64,000 bases of DNA, from the NCBI RefSeq assembly GCF_900112755.1, contig NZ_FOMW01000009.1, positions 157,583 to 221,582 of the forward strand. Direction: 5' to 3'. The notes beneath the pieces are model-generated. The model saw nothing but the letters and a program-made list of their open reading frames with translations. It did no database searches and was not told where the DNA came from. Numbering within the stretch: position 1 is the stretch's first letter; every line of letters starts with the position of its first letter. Shown piece by piece: positions 57,480 through 64,000 of the stretch. The position numbers and the translations under genes were made by a program. Source of the stretch: Sulfitobacter brevis. GTDB lineage: Bacteria; Pseudomonadota; Alphaproteobacteria; Rhodobacterales; Rhodobacteraceae.

Positions 57480-58759
57480 TGGCGGAAGCAGTCCAAAAAC
57501 CGAACCCGACCGAAGAGATGATCGCCACGCTGGAGATGCCGAGTGCTGGTTGGTCTGTGGCCGCGCGTCAAAACGCGTTGACACGTCTGCGGGCCACTGG
57601 CTTGCCGCAACGGCGTGACGAATATTGGAAATACACCCGCCCAGATACGTTGATCCAACCGGTTGCTGAACCTGCCGCGGTGTTTGAAAATGACGAAGCG
57701 CAGCTGTTTGACGATGTTGACCGGCTGAAAATCGTCTTTGTCGACGGTACTTTTGATGCAGACGCCTCAGACGATTTGGCGCTGGACGGGATCACGATAG
57801 ACCGCTTGGAGCAGACAGATGCTGATTTGCATTGGGCGCGCGACCTCTATGGCACGCTGGAGCAGAACGGCCAGACACCAGTGGCACGCCCGCTTGCAGC
57901 GCTGAACACAGCCTTTGCCAGCGACGGTGTATTGATCCATGTAACATCCACACCAAGCAAGCCGGTAAGCATTATTTATCGTCACGCATCAACGACTTCC
58001 GACGCGATCCTCCACCACTTTGTAAAGGTCGACTCGGGTGCTGAACTGACTTTACTGGAGAACGGTCCCGCCGCCGCACGTTTGAACAAAGTGATGGAGA
58101 TTGATGTCGCGGATGACGCAGCATTCCACCACGTGCGGGCCCAGGGGCGCGATCATGAGCGCCGCGCCGCAACCCATATCTTTGCGCGTCTTGGCGCACG
58201 ATCCTTGTTCAAAAGCTTCACAGTCACGGTGAACGGCGTCATGACCCGCAATGATTGTATCATTGAGTTGACGGGCGATGACGCCTCGGCCCATGTCGCT
58301 GGCGCCTGCGTCGGCGATGGGGCTTTCCATCACGATGACACGGTTTTCGTTACCCATGACGCGGTAAATTGCGAGAGCCGTCAGGTTTTCAAAAAAGTGC
58401 TCCGCAACGGCGCGACAGGTGTATTTCAGGGTAAAATTCTGGTTAAGGCCGGCGCGCAAAAGACCGATGGTTATCAGATCAGCCAGTCTTTGCTGCTCGA
58501 CGAAGACAGCCAATTCCTCGCCAAGCCCGAACTTGAGATCTACGCCGATGATGTGGCCTGTTCGCATGGTTCGACTTCCGGCGCGATCGACGAGGAAGCG
58601 CTGTTTTACTTGCGCGCACGGGGCGTCAGCAAAAACGAAGCGACAGATTTGCTAACCCTGTCATTCCTTGCCGAAGCTGTGGAGGAGATCGCTCAGGAAT
58701 CGCTGCGCGACCAGATCAATGGCCGCCTCGCGTCCTGGCTTGGCCGTCGCAGCGACTGA
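57479..58759 (+). CDS. sufD: Fe-S assembly scaffold subunit SufD
   Basis: SufD partners SufB in the SufBC2D scaffold and helps bring in iron. The 426 residues show an N-terminal helical part (ALTRLRATGLPQRRDEYWKYTRPD) and the beta-helix core with FQGKILVKAGAQKTDGYQISQSLLLDEDSQ. CSHGSTSGAIDEEALFYLRARGV then carries the conserved His-Gly-x-Thr/Ser near the C-terminus. Coupled to sufC by start/stop overlap; the first YIP1 gene follows with a 1-nt overlap. Confidence 0.95.
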   Translation: MAEAVQKPNPTEEMIATLEMPSAGWSVAARQNALTRLRATGLPQRRDEYWKYTRPDTLIQPVAEPAAVFENDEAQLFDDVDRLKIVFVDGTFDADASDDLALDGITIDRLEQTDADLHWARDLYGTLEQNGQTPVARPLAALNTAFASDGVLIHVTSTPSKPVSIIYRHASTTSDAILHHFVKVDSGAELTLLENGPAAARLNKVMEIDVADDAAFHHVRAQGRDHERRAATHIFARLGARSLFKSFTVTVNGVMTRNDCIIELTGDDASAHVAGACVGDGAFHHDDTVFVTHDAVNCESRQVFKKVLRNGATGVFQGKILVKAGAQKTDGYQISQSLLLDEDSQFLAKPELEIYADDVACSHGSTSGAIDEEALFYLRARGVSKNEATDLLTLSFLAEAVEEIAQESLRDQINGRLASWLGRRSD

Positions 58760-59244
58760 TGGCGGCGACACGCGATATTGTTGCCACGTATCGGGGGCCG
58801 GGCCGCGTTGTGCGCCGGTTACTCGGCGACGGGCTGCGCGAAGATCGGGCGCTGATCTATTTGATGATCGGCTGCCTGATGGTGTTCGTGGCGCAAACGC
58901 CGCGTTTGGCAAGACAAGCCTGGCAGACGGGCGAGGACCTTGGCATGTTGATGGGAGCAACGCTTTTGGCGTGGCTGTTTATCGCGCCGCTGGTGTTCTA
59001 CATCCTGGCGGGCGTCAGCCAATTGGTGCTGCGGATTTTTGGTGTTAAGACAAGCGCTTATGCAACACGCATGGCGCTGTTCTGGGCGTTGCTGGCCTCC
59101 TCTCCGGTGATCCTGCTCTGGGGTCTGACGGCAGGGTTCATCGGCGACGGGCTAGAGATGACGGCCGTTGGTATCCTATGGGTCGCGATCTTTGCGTGGT
59201 TCTGGATTGGCGGCCTGACAGGCGCTTTGCGAGCCACATCATGA
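58759..59244 (+). CDS. YIP1 family membrane protein (first)
   Basis: The 161-residue protein has four predicted helices from about residue 30 (YLMIGCLMVFVA, GATLLAWLFIAPLVFYILAGV, ALFWALLASSPVILLWGLTAG and VGILWVAIFAWFWIGGL), in the Yip1 pattern. Function unknown. Embedded in the suf operon between sufD and sufS, overlapping both neighbours by 1-4 nt. Confidence 0.75.
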   Translation: MAATRDIVATYRGPGRVVRRLLGDGLREDRALIYLMIGCLMVFVAQTPRLARQAWQTGEDLGMLMGATLLAWLFIAPLVFYILAGVSQLVLRIFGVKTSAYATRMALFWALLASSPVILLWGLTAGFIGDGLEMTAVGILWVAIFAWFWIGGLTGALRATS

Positions 59245-59831
59245 TCGATATTGATTTCAAAGCACTGGCGTTGCTCACACTGCGCGATCCGCGTGCAGCG
59301 GCACAGCAAATCATCGGCTTTAACTTTCCGCGCGATGTTCTGTGGACAGGTTTAGCGCTGGTAGCTTTGGCAAATACGGTGATTATCGTGCTGCTGCTGG
59401 CCATGTCACCGCCCAATATTGCCTTGCCAAGCTACTTCGACGCGCCGCTGGCGATGTTCGTGCTGCTTGCGGGCACATCGGTGGTGTATATCCACGCGAT
59501 CTACTGGACGGGCGTCGCCATCGGCGGCAAAGGCAGTCTGCTTGATGTTGTGGCGCTGGTGGTTTGGCTTTTAGTGCTGCGGGTTGCGGCTCAGTTAGCC
59601 GTGGTGATCCTTACGCTTGCTGCACCCATGCTGGCGCTACTGTTGTCGCTCGTTGTCTCTGTCTGGGGTTTTTGGATCATGTTGAACTTCATCTCTGAAG
59701 CCCTTCATCTTCCTACCCTTTTTCATGCATTTGCAGTGCTTGTGATCGGGGCTATTGGGCTGGTCCTGGGCTTAGGGTTCTTGTTGACACTGATCGGGCT
59801 GAGCGCCCAAGGGGTATTTGCACATGTATGA
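59241..59831 (+). CDS. YIP1 family membrane protein (second)
   Basis: The ATG at 59241 overlaps the previous stop (ATGA) and gives 196 residues (MIDIDFKALALLTLRDPRAA). Five hydrophobic helices at about 35-58, 68-92, 100-125, 125-150 and 160-190 give a second Yip1-type protein, so the two form a pair. Membrane tether or assembly role for the Fe-S machinery is only a guess from context. Its end overlaps the sufS start by 8 nt. Confidence 0.75.
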   Translation: MIDIDFKALALLTLRDPRAAAQQIIGFNFPRDVLWTGLALVALANTVIIVLLLAMSPPNIALPSYFDAPLAMFVLLAGTSVVYIHAIYWTGVAIGGKGSLLDVVALVVWLLVLRVAAQLAVVILTLAAPMLALLLSLVVSVWGFWIMLNFISEALHLPTLFHAFAVLVIGAIGLVLGLGFLLTLIGLSAQGVFAHV

Positions 59832-61044
59832 CGTCATGCAGGTCCGCAGCCAGTTTCCCATTCTGTCGCGCGAAGTGAATGGAAAACCGCTGGTTTACCT
59901 CGACAATGGCGCCTCGGCGCAAAAGCCGCAGGTGGTGATTGATGCGGTGACCCAAGGCTACACTTCTGAGTATTCGAACGTTCACAGAGGCTTACACTTC
60001 CTTTCTAATCTGGCGACGGACAAATATGAAGGTGTCCGTGCCACGGTTGCGCGGTTTCTCAATGCGCCCAATGAAGAAAGTATCGTCCTGAACACCGGCA
60101 CCACGATGGGCATCAATCTTGTAGCCTATGGTTGGGCGATGCCGCGCATGCAGGCGGGGGACGAGATTGTGCTGAGCGTGATGGAGCATCACGCGAATAT
60201 CGTGCCCTGGCATTTCCTGCGTGAGCGGCAAGGCATTGTCTTGAAATGGGTCGATGTTGATAGCACCGGCGCTTTGGACCCGCAGTCCGTGATCGATGCG
60301 ATCGGACCCAAGACAAAGCTCGTGGCAATTTCTCATCTATCTAACGTGTTAGGTACCAAGGTTGATGTGAAAGCCATCACTACCGCAGCGCATGCAAAGG
60401 GCGTGCCGGTGCTGGTAGATGGCTCGCAGGCTGCTGTTCATATGCCCGTGGACGTGGCAGACATCGGCTGTGATTTCTATTCGATCACCGGGCACAAACT
60501 CTATGGTCCATCAGGGTCGGGCGCGATCTATATCAAGCCTGGGCGGATGGCCGAGATGCGTCCGTTTATCGGTGGCGGTGATATGATCCGCGAAGTCACC
60601 AAAGAAGAGGTGACCTATAACGACCCGCCGATGAAGTTCGAGGCAGGCACACCGGGCATAGTCGCTACCATCGGGCTGGGCGTGGCGCTTGAGTACATGA
60701 TGGACCTCGGAATGGAGAATATCGCCACCCATGAGGATGCCATACGGGATTATGCGGTGGCGCGTCTTGGCGGGCTGAACTGGCTACAGATCCAGGGCAC
60801 CACACCTGACAAAGCGGCGATCTTCAGCTTTACACTGGACGGTGCGGCCCACGCGCACGACATCTCGACCATTCTGGATAAGAAGGGGGTCGCTGTGCGA
60901 GCGGGTCAACATTGCGCCGCGCCCTTGATGACACACATGGGCGTCACAGCGACCTGCCGCGCGTCCTTCGGTCTCTATAACACCAAGGCCGAGGTCGACA
61001 CGCTGGTCGAGGCGCTCGAACTGGCGCATGAGCTTTTCGCCTAA
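59824..61044 (+). CDS. sufS: Cysteine desulfurase SufS (group II)
   Basis: SufS supplies sulfur to the SufBCD scaffold. The 406 residues from the ATG at 59824 (AAGGGG 9 nt upstream) show VYLDNGASAQKPQVV, NVHRGLHFLSNLAT, SITGHKLYGPSGSGAI with the PLP lysine near residue 225, and RAGQHCAAPLM with the catalytic Cys near 363 in the short-loop group II form. The usual partner genes sufT (DUF59) and sufA, which often follow in relatives, are not seen: tRNA sequences and mobile DNA begin instead. Confidence 0.95.
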   Translation: MYDVMQVRSQFPILSREVNGKPLVYLDNGASAQKPQVVIDAVTQGYTSEYSNVHRGLHFLSNLATDKYEGVRATVARFLNAPNEESIVLNTGTTMGINLVAYGWAMPRMQAGDEIVLSVMEHHANIVPWHFLRERQGIVLKWVDVDSTGALDPQSVIDAIGPKTKLVAISHLSNVLGTKVDVKAITTAAHAKGVPVLVDGSQAAVHMPVDVADIGCDFYSITGHKLYGPSGSGAIYIKPGRMAEMRPFIGGGDMIREVTKEEVTYNDPPMKFEAGTPGIVATIGLGVALEYMMDLGMENIATHEDAIRDYAVARLGGLNWLQIQGTTPDKAAIFSFTLDGAAHAHDISTILDKKGVAVRAGQHCAAPLMTHMGVTATCRASFGLYNTKAEVDTLVEALELAHELFA

Positions 61045-61161
61045 GCTACGGTAAACACCGATTTTCGGGGCAGGGCGCGCGATGCCAGATTGTTGCGCAA
61101 AGTGCTGTCCCGACCATTGCGGGCGCTTGGTCACTCGGGTATAGAACTGCCATACCGGCAT

Positions 61162-61204
61162 GCACCCATAGCTCAGCTGGATAGAGCGCTGCCCTCCGAA
61201 GGCG
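61162..61204 (+). pseudogene. Truncated tRNA-Arg (5' half)
   Basis: The strand carries a 5' acceptor half GCACCCA, a full D arm GCTCAGCTGGATAGAGC (61171-61187) and an anticodon loop CTCCGAA, as in the intact tRNA-Arg(CCG) at 61301. After GGC at about 61203 the sequence changes and the variable, T and acceptor 3' parts are missing. It is a relic or an integration scar. Confidence 0.75.
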
Positions 61205-61300
61205 AACGGGTAAAGTTGCAACGTGTTGAAAGGTAAGGTATAAATTAGAGCGTAGAAGTTGGTCTCGCAAAGAAACTGCACTGAAACGCTCTGTATAGAT

Positions 61301-61377
61301 GGTCCCATAGCTCAGCTGGATAGAGTGCTCGCCTCCGAAGCGAGAGGTCGCTGGTTCGAATCCAGCTGGGACCACCA
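61301..61377 (+). tRNA. tRNA-Arg (anticodon CCG)
   Basis: A complete 77-nt cloverleaf: acceptor GGTCCCA/TGGGACC, discriminator A with encoded CCA, D arm GCTCAGCTGGATAGAGT, anticodon stem TCGC/GCGA around CTCCGAA, and T arm CTGG-TTCGAAT-CCAG. It shares a 20-base run with the fragment 139 bp upstream and lies at the border to mobile DNA. Confidence 0.97.
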
Positions 61378-61689
61378 CCGTTTTCACCTGCCAACGAAAG
61401 CGAATGTATGCGCTAGATGTAGCAATAGCTTGCGCAAAAATGTGTCCAGAAAGCAGTTGCGGCAATACTTTATCTTTTATTTCATGTATTTATGACTAAG
61501 TTCCTCATATAGTTGAGGTTGTCTGTCCGGGTGGCTTTCGCGCATATTTGACACGCCGTTTGCTATCCTTCCAATGAATGGCACCAAGATTCTCAAGGAT
61601 CCGGATCCTCTCGCTTAACCCAAGGCAGCCCTTCGCTGTCGAGTGCCGGTCGCCAAAATGCTGGCGAACCGGCCAAGAGAGGGCATCAA
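61378..61689. other. Spacer after tRNA-Arg with a perfect palindrome
   Basis: No gene or tRNA is seen in these 312 bp. AGGATCCGGATCCT (61596-61609) is a perfect 14-bp palindrome. AAGAGAGGGCATCAA before 61690 looks like a ribosome site for the following broken ATPase copy. Confidence 0.45.
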
Positions 61690-62193
61690 ATGCCACGCAT
61701 CAAATTTGCCGACGTGAGATTCCCGGACCCGAATGCCCCGTCGGTCTTTGACATTGAACATCGGTTAAAACAGCACCCGATCAATTTCCGAGAGAAGATG
61801 GGCAAATGCAAACCAGACAATCAAATCTCTGACCGAGATCGGCGCAATATTCTGCGGAAAGATAGCAGCCTACAGGGATGCGGTTTCCCGTAGATCGGGC
61901 ATGGTCCATGTTGCTGACAAGACCGGCAGAGGCTGGAGGTGTTCCGCCACGGCGCAAAACTAATTTCTGTCGAATCCGAACACCGCGCCGACGAGATTGC
62001 TGCTGCCGTCCATTCTGAGATGCTTTGGATGGCAGCAGCAACGGCGATGATCTTGCAGGACATGCGGGCATCGGTGCGCAGCGGCGATCCGGCACCGCGT
62101 TTGAGACCTCTGCTCTTCGTAAGGCCACCCGGTATTGGGAAAACCTACTGGGCCCGCTCTTTGGCGCAGCATCTGATGGTGCCGCATCAGTGA
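61690..62193 (+). pseudogene. Broken paralog of the Lon-like AAA+ ATPase
   Basis: This is the same family as the gene at 19300-20406. The start MPRIKFADVRFPDPN parallels MKTFKLFDVSNPS. From 61939 the frame reads ESEHRADEIAAAVHSEMLWM and RPPGIGKTYWARSLAQHL, matching ESEHRVDEIIATLHDEMPWM and GPPGIGKSVWARRLAQLL of the intact copy. Between them the same frame has stop codons (TAG at 61891, TGA near 61915), while the best match (SGMVHVADK to SGMAHLNYK) is in another frame, so at least two indels occurred. The copy ends just past Walker A, 33 bp before a convergent relaxase gene. Inactive. Confidence 0.85.
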
Positions 62194-62226
62194 TTGAAGA
62201 TACCGCCGAACCCGCTTCATTTTTAG

Positions 62227-62961
62227 TCACGGTTCAGCAGGGCGAACATGGCGCCGTTTTTCCGGTGGGGCTTTCCCGTTGTTCAGCGCCTCGCGGATCG
62301 CCTGCTTGCGGGTTTCCCCGCGCGTCAGGCCAATTTCGCTGAACCAAGTGCCAACGCTGTCTTGTGCCGCCTCGTAATCCTTGATCAGCGGATGAATGGA
62401 GGGTTGGAGCACACTGCACTCCACCCCGTGTTTATGCACGGTCGCGCGGGGCATGATCACCGCATGGATGTGATACGCCTGTTCATCTGTATCCGCCCGG
62501 GCGTGGATGACATCATCACCGAAATTCGCTTTCAACCACGCAACAGCGCGCTCCTCGAGCTGCTTCTCTCGGGCTGTATTGAAAAGCTCAGCACTGTCCT
62601 CGGTTACTTCGAACCAGTCCTTGTTGGCGGTCAGTAGGACTTCCCGCAACGGGCCATGCCGGGATGCGCGCCAAGGATCACGCGGCCCTTCGATGCGGCG
62701 TTTTTTCAAATCTTTGCGCCGGTTGCGACGGTCCAAGTCGGTCAGCTCTGCAGCAAAGGTTTCCATCTTGATCAGCTTGATTTCGGCCAGCGCTTCCTCC
62801 GCCCAGGTTTCTGTTCCGATCAGAAGCCGTGGCTTTGGCTTGTCGCGGTCAATGTGCCCCAGATCCCCATACTTGCGATAGCGATGGGCCTGATATCCGC
62901 TGATATCGCTTGGATCCATTCCCGCATACCGCAAGACTACAGGGTGTTTTTTCGCCGCCAT
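62227..62961 (-). CDS. MobV/Pre-type relaxase (plasmid mobilisation)
   Basis: Relaxases nick DNA at an origin of transfer. The ATG at 62961 gives 244 residues. It has the Mob/Pre N-terminal pattern (SGYQAHRYRKYGDLGHIDRDKP), a charged middle and the metal motif ARADTDEQAYHIHAVIMP with His164 and His166, corresponding to H-x-D-E-x-x-P-H-x-H. It is short for this family (often 350 or more), so the C-terminal region may be lost, or it may be a minimal form. It is convergent with the broken ATPase, and its upstream DNA is a long non-coding stretch. Confidence 0.75.
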   Translation of the reverse strand: MAAKKHPVVLRYAGMDPSDISGYQAHRYRKYGDLGHIDRDKPKPRLLIGTETWAEEALAEIKLIKMETFAAELTDLDRRNRRKDLKKRRIEGPRDPWRASRHGPLREVLLTANKDWFEVTEDSAELFNTAREKQLEERAVAWLKANFGDDVIHARADTDEQAYHIHAVIMPRATVHKHGVECSVLQPSIHPLIKDYEAAQDSVGTWFSEIGLTRGETRKQAIREALNNGKAPPEKRRHVRPAEP

Positions 62962-63517
62962 TTTTGATCTCCAGACTATGAGATCAGAACATCGGTCGAT
63001 GGTTCGGGCGCCGTGAGGAATCTTAAGCAGAAAGTTAAGCGGGGGTGGAGGGAGATTACTCACTAAACAGCCCGCACTCCGGCGCCTACGGCACCTCTGT
63101 TCGGCCTGCCGTTCGCCAGGGGCAAGCCCCTGGACCCTGGCCGCCTGCGGCGACCTTGGGAGACGTCCAACTCTCCCAAACCCTCACGGGACCTTCAGCC
63201 CGAGAAAGGGAGGTTTCGCCCACCCCTTTCATCCCCACTCGCAGGGTCGTCGTTCGCCACTCCCCTGCACCCCCTGGCAGCCTGTCCGGCTTGGACCAAA
63301 GAGGGGACTTCCCTCTCTGGACACTCCAAGGCAAGGACCACTCGCCGTCTGTCCCTGCACCCTCTCAGGCGTCTCCGACGGTTAATCGGCACTTGCTGGT
63401 ATCGGCCAAAGCCGACGATCGCTCCGGTTCATGAACGACGAACATCCTATAAATCGTGGGAATGCTGCGTTTCCTCTTTTGAGACAATTAAGGGCAAATT
63501 ATCTAACAACAGCTTTA
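62962..63517. other. GC-rich non-coding region upstream of the relaxase, possible transfer origin
   Basis: About 550 bp without a supportable gene. CCAGGGG-caag-CCCCTGG (63116-63133) and GCCGC-ct-GCGGC close by are hairpins; the composition is Pro-codon-like and skewed. Position directly 5' of a relaxase gene suggests oriT, but no nick consensus is recognised. Confidence 0.4.
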
Positions 63518-64000
63518 TGTGTCGACGGACCACCGATAACACTATTAGGGCCACCCAGTTTATGAAAATCTTTGCTCGCGCTTAATTGGTTGCCGTGAAA
63601 TCTGAATAGTCTACGATAACCCAAAAAAAGGGCTAGAGATGACAATCCCAATATCTATAGCGCGACAATCTGGGTGAGACGGCGGCGACAATCATGATGA
63701 GATTCTATGTCGCGGCATCTGTGACGATATCATCGTTATTGCCGTCGGCAAGATTTTCTTCGTCTGTTGTTTGTCGCTCCGCGTCAATCAGCGGTGTGTT
63801 GTTGATTGTCGCGTATGTGGCAGGCCTGCCTCGCTTGCGTTTGGCTTCGAGCGCGGATCGCCGCCGGTAGCTCTCGACATTCATTTCGAAGATGGTCGCA
63901 TGATGAACAAGCCTGTCGACGGCCGCGAGTGTCATGGCGGGATCGGGGAAGACCCTGTTCCATTCGCCGAACGGCTGATTGGCGGTGATCAGAGTGGAGC
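63518..64000. mobile_element. End of an IS21-family insertion sequence, runs off the window
   Basis: From TGTGTCGACGGACCACCG (63518) the sequence shows a TGT terminus and repeated GGACCACC/GGCCACCC units, as at IS21-family ends. istB lies inside, reading toward this end. The transposase gene istA and the other end are outside the window. Confidence 0.65.
63705..64000 (-). CDS. istB: IstB-like ATPase of an IS21-family element, N-terminus outside the window
   Basis: IstB is the ATPase helper of the IstA transposase. About 98 C-terminal codons are visible. Before the ATG at 63935 the frame is open to the window edge and reads TANQPFGEWNRVFPDPA, then MTLAAVDRLVHHATIFEMNV and YRRRSAL, the well-conserved end of IstB. 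The tail from about AKRKRGRPATYAT onward is basic, then acidic. The full protein is about 250 residues, so the Walker motifs lie outside. Confidence 0.88.
   Translation of the reverse strand, partial: STLITANQPFGEWNRVFPDPAMTLAAVDRLVHHATIFEMNVESYRRRSALEAKRKRGRPATYATINNTPLIDAERQTTDEENLADGNNDDIVTDAAT

Noticed and set aside
61162..61240. Intact second tRNA-Arg
   Set aside because: The T arm and 3' acceptor strand are missing after the anticodon stem, so it cannot fold into a tRNA.
63045..63434. 129-codon open frame in the GC-rich stretch upstream of the relaxase
   Set aside because: Pro/Ser/Ala-rich translation without domain-like pattern, no ribosome site, overlapping open frames on the other strand; fits non-coding GC-rich DNA.

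Overview
The window looks like a chromosomal segment of a marine alphaproteobacterium of the Rhodobacterales (Roseobacter group). The evidence is the gene families and their order (trpGDC-moaC, iscR-iscS-sufBCD-sufS, a long B12-dependent ribonucleotide reductase, a CckA kinase with a CtrA site), alphaproteobacterial-type LexA and CtrA sites, and moderately GC-rich coding sequence. Genus assignment from sequence reading alone is not safe.

Layout. 1-9.7 kb: tryptophan biosynthesis on the minus strand, in two blocks (trpG-trpD-ung-trpC-moaC, and ppiD-trpE plus an aspartoacylase-like gene). Many start/stop codons overlap by 4 nt, and uracil-DNA glycosylase sits inside the trp operon. 9.7-14.5 kb: housekeeping genes (aminotransferase, gpt, fabI, pdxH, a two-domain cold-shock protein, a DUF192 protein) and tRNA-Pro(TGG). 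14.5-19 kb: a gene-free leader of almost 800 bp, then nrdJ. 19-23.4 kb: an accessory patch, visibly more AT-rich, with a Lon-like AAA+ ATPase that has no protease domain, a VOC protein divergent from a LysR regulator, and an AEC transporter with an abnormal N-terminus. 23.5-31 kb: glycerate kinase, a phospholipase D/EEP pair, an MttB-like methyltransferase, a small outer-membrane barrel and an aminotransferase. 31-38.5 kb: a tightly coupled cysS-cimA-methyltransferase-squalene/phytoene-synthase-like run, then guaB and rsmB. 38.5-45.9 kb: cckA behind a full CtrA site, a sulfotransferase, recA behind a LexA box, alaS. 45.9-53.2 kb: typA, an SMR transporter, an Lrp regulator, small membrane proteins (one of 24 residues, below usual calling limits), icd, an HD phosphohydrolase-like protein and an alpha/beta hydrolase. 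53.2-61 kb: the iron-sulfur assembly operon iscR-iscS-sufB-sufC-sufD-yip1-yip1-sufS, with a palindromic operator over its promoter and an IscR lacking the usual cysteine cluster. 61-64 kb: a mobile or decaying region with a 5' fragment of tRNA-Arg, an intact tRNA-Arg(CCG), a broken paralog of the 19.3 kb AAA+ ATPase, a MobV-type relaxase, a GC-rich non-coding stretch and the end of an IS21-family element.

How it works together. Most of the window is core metabolism and cell-cycle, SOS and Fe-S control. The most interesting unexplained signal is the Lon-like ATPase family, present once intact in an accessory patch and once as a wreck joined to mobilisation genes. Other notable points are the CtrA box in front of cckA, the iscR operator, and the 24-residue membrane peptide encoded directly ahead of an uncharacterised membrane protein.
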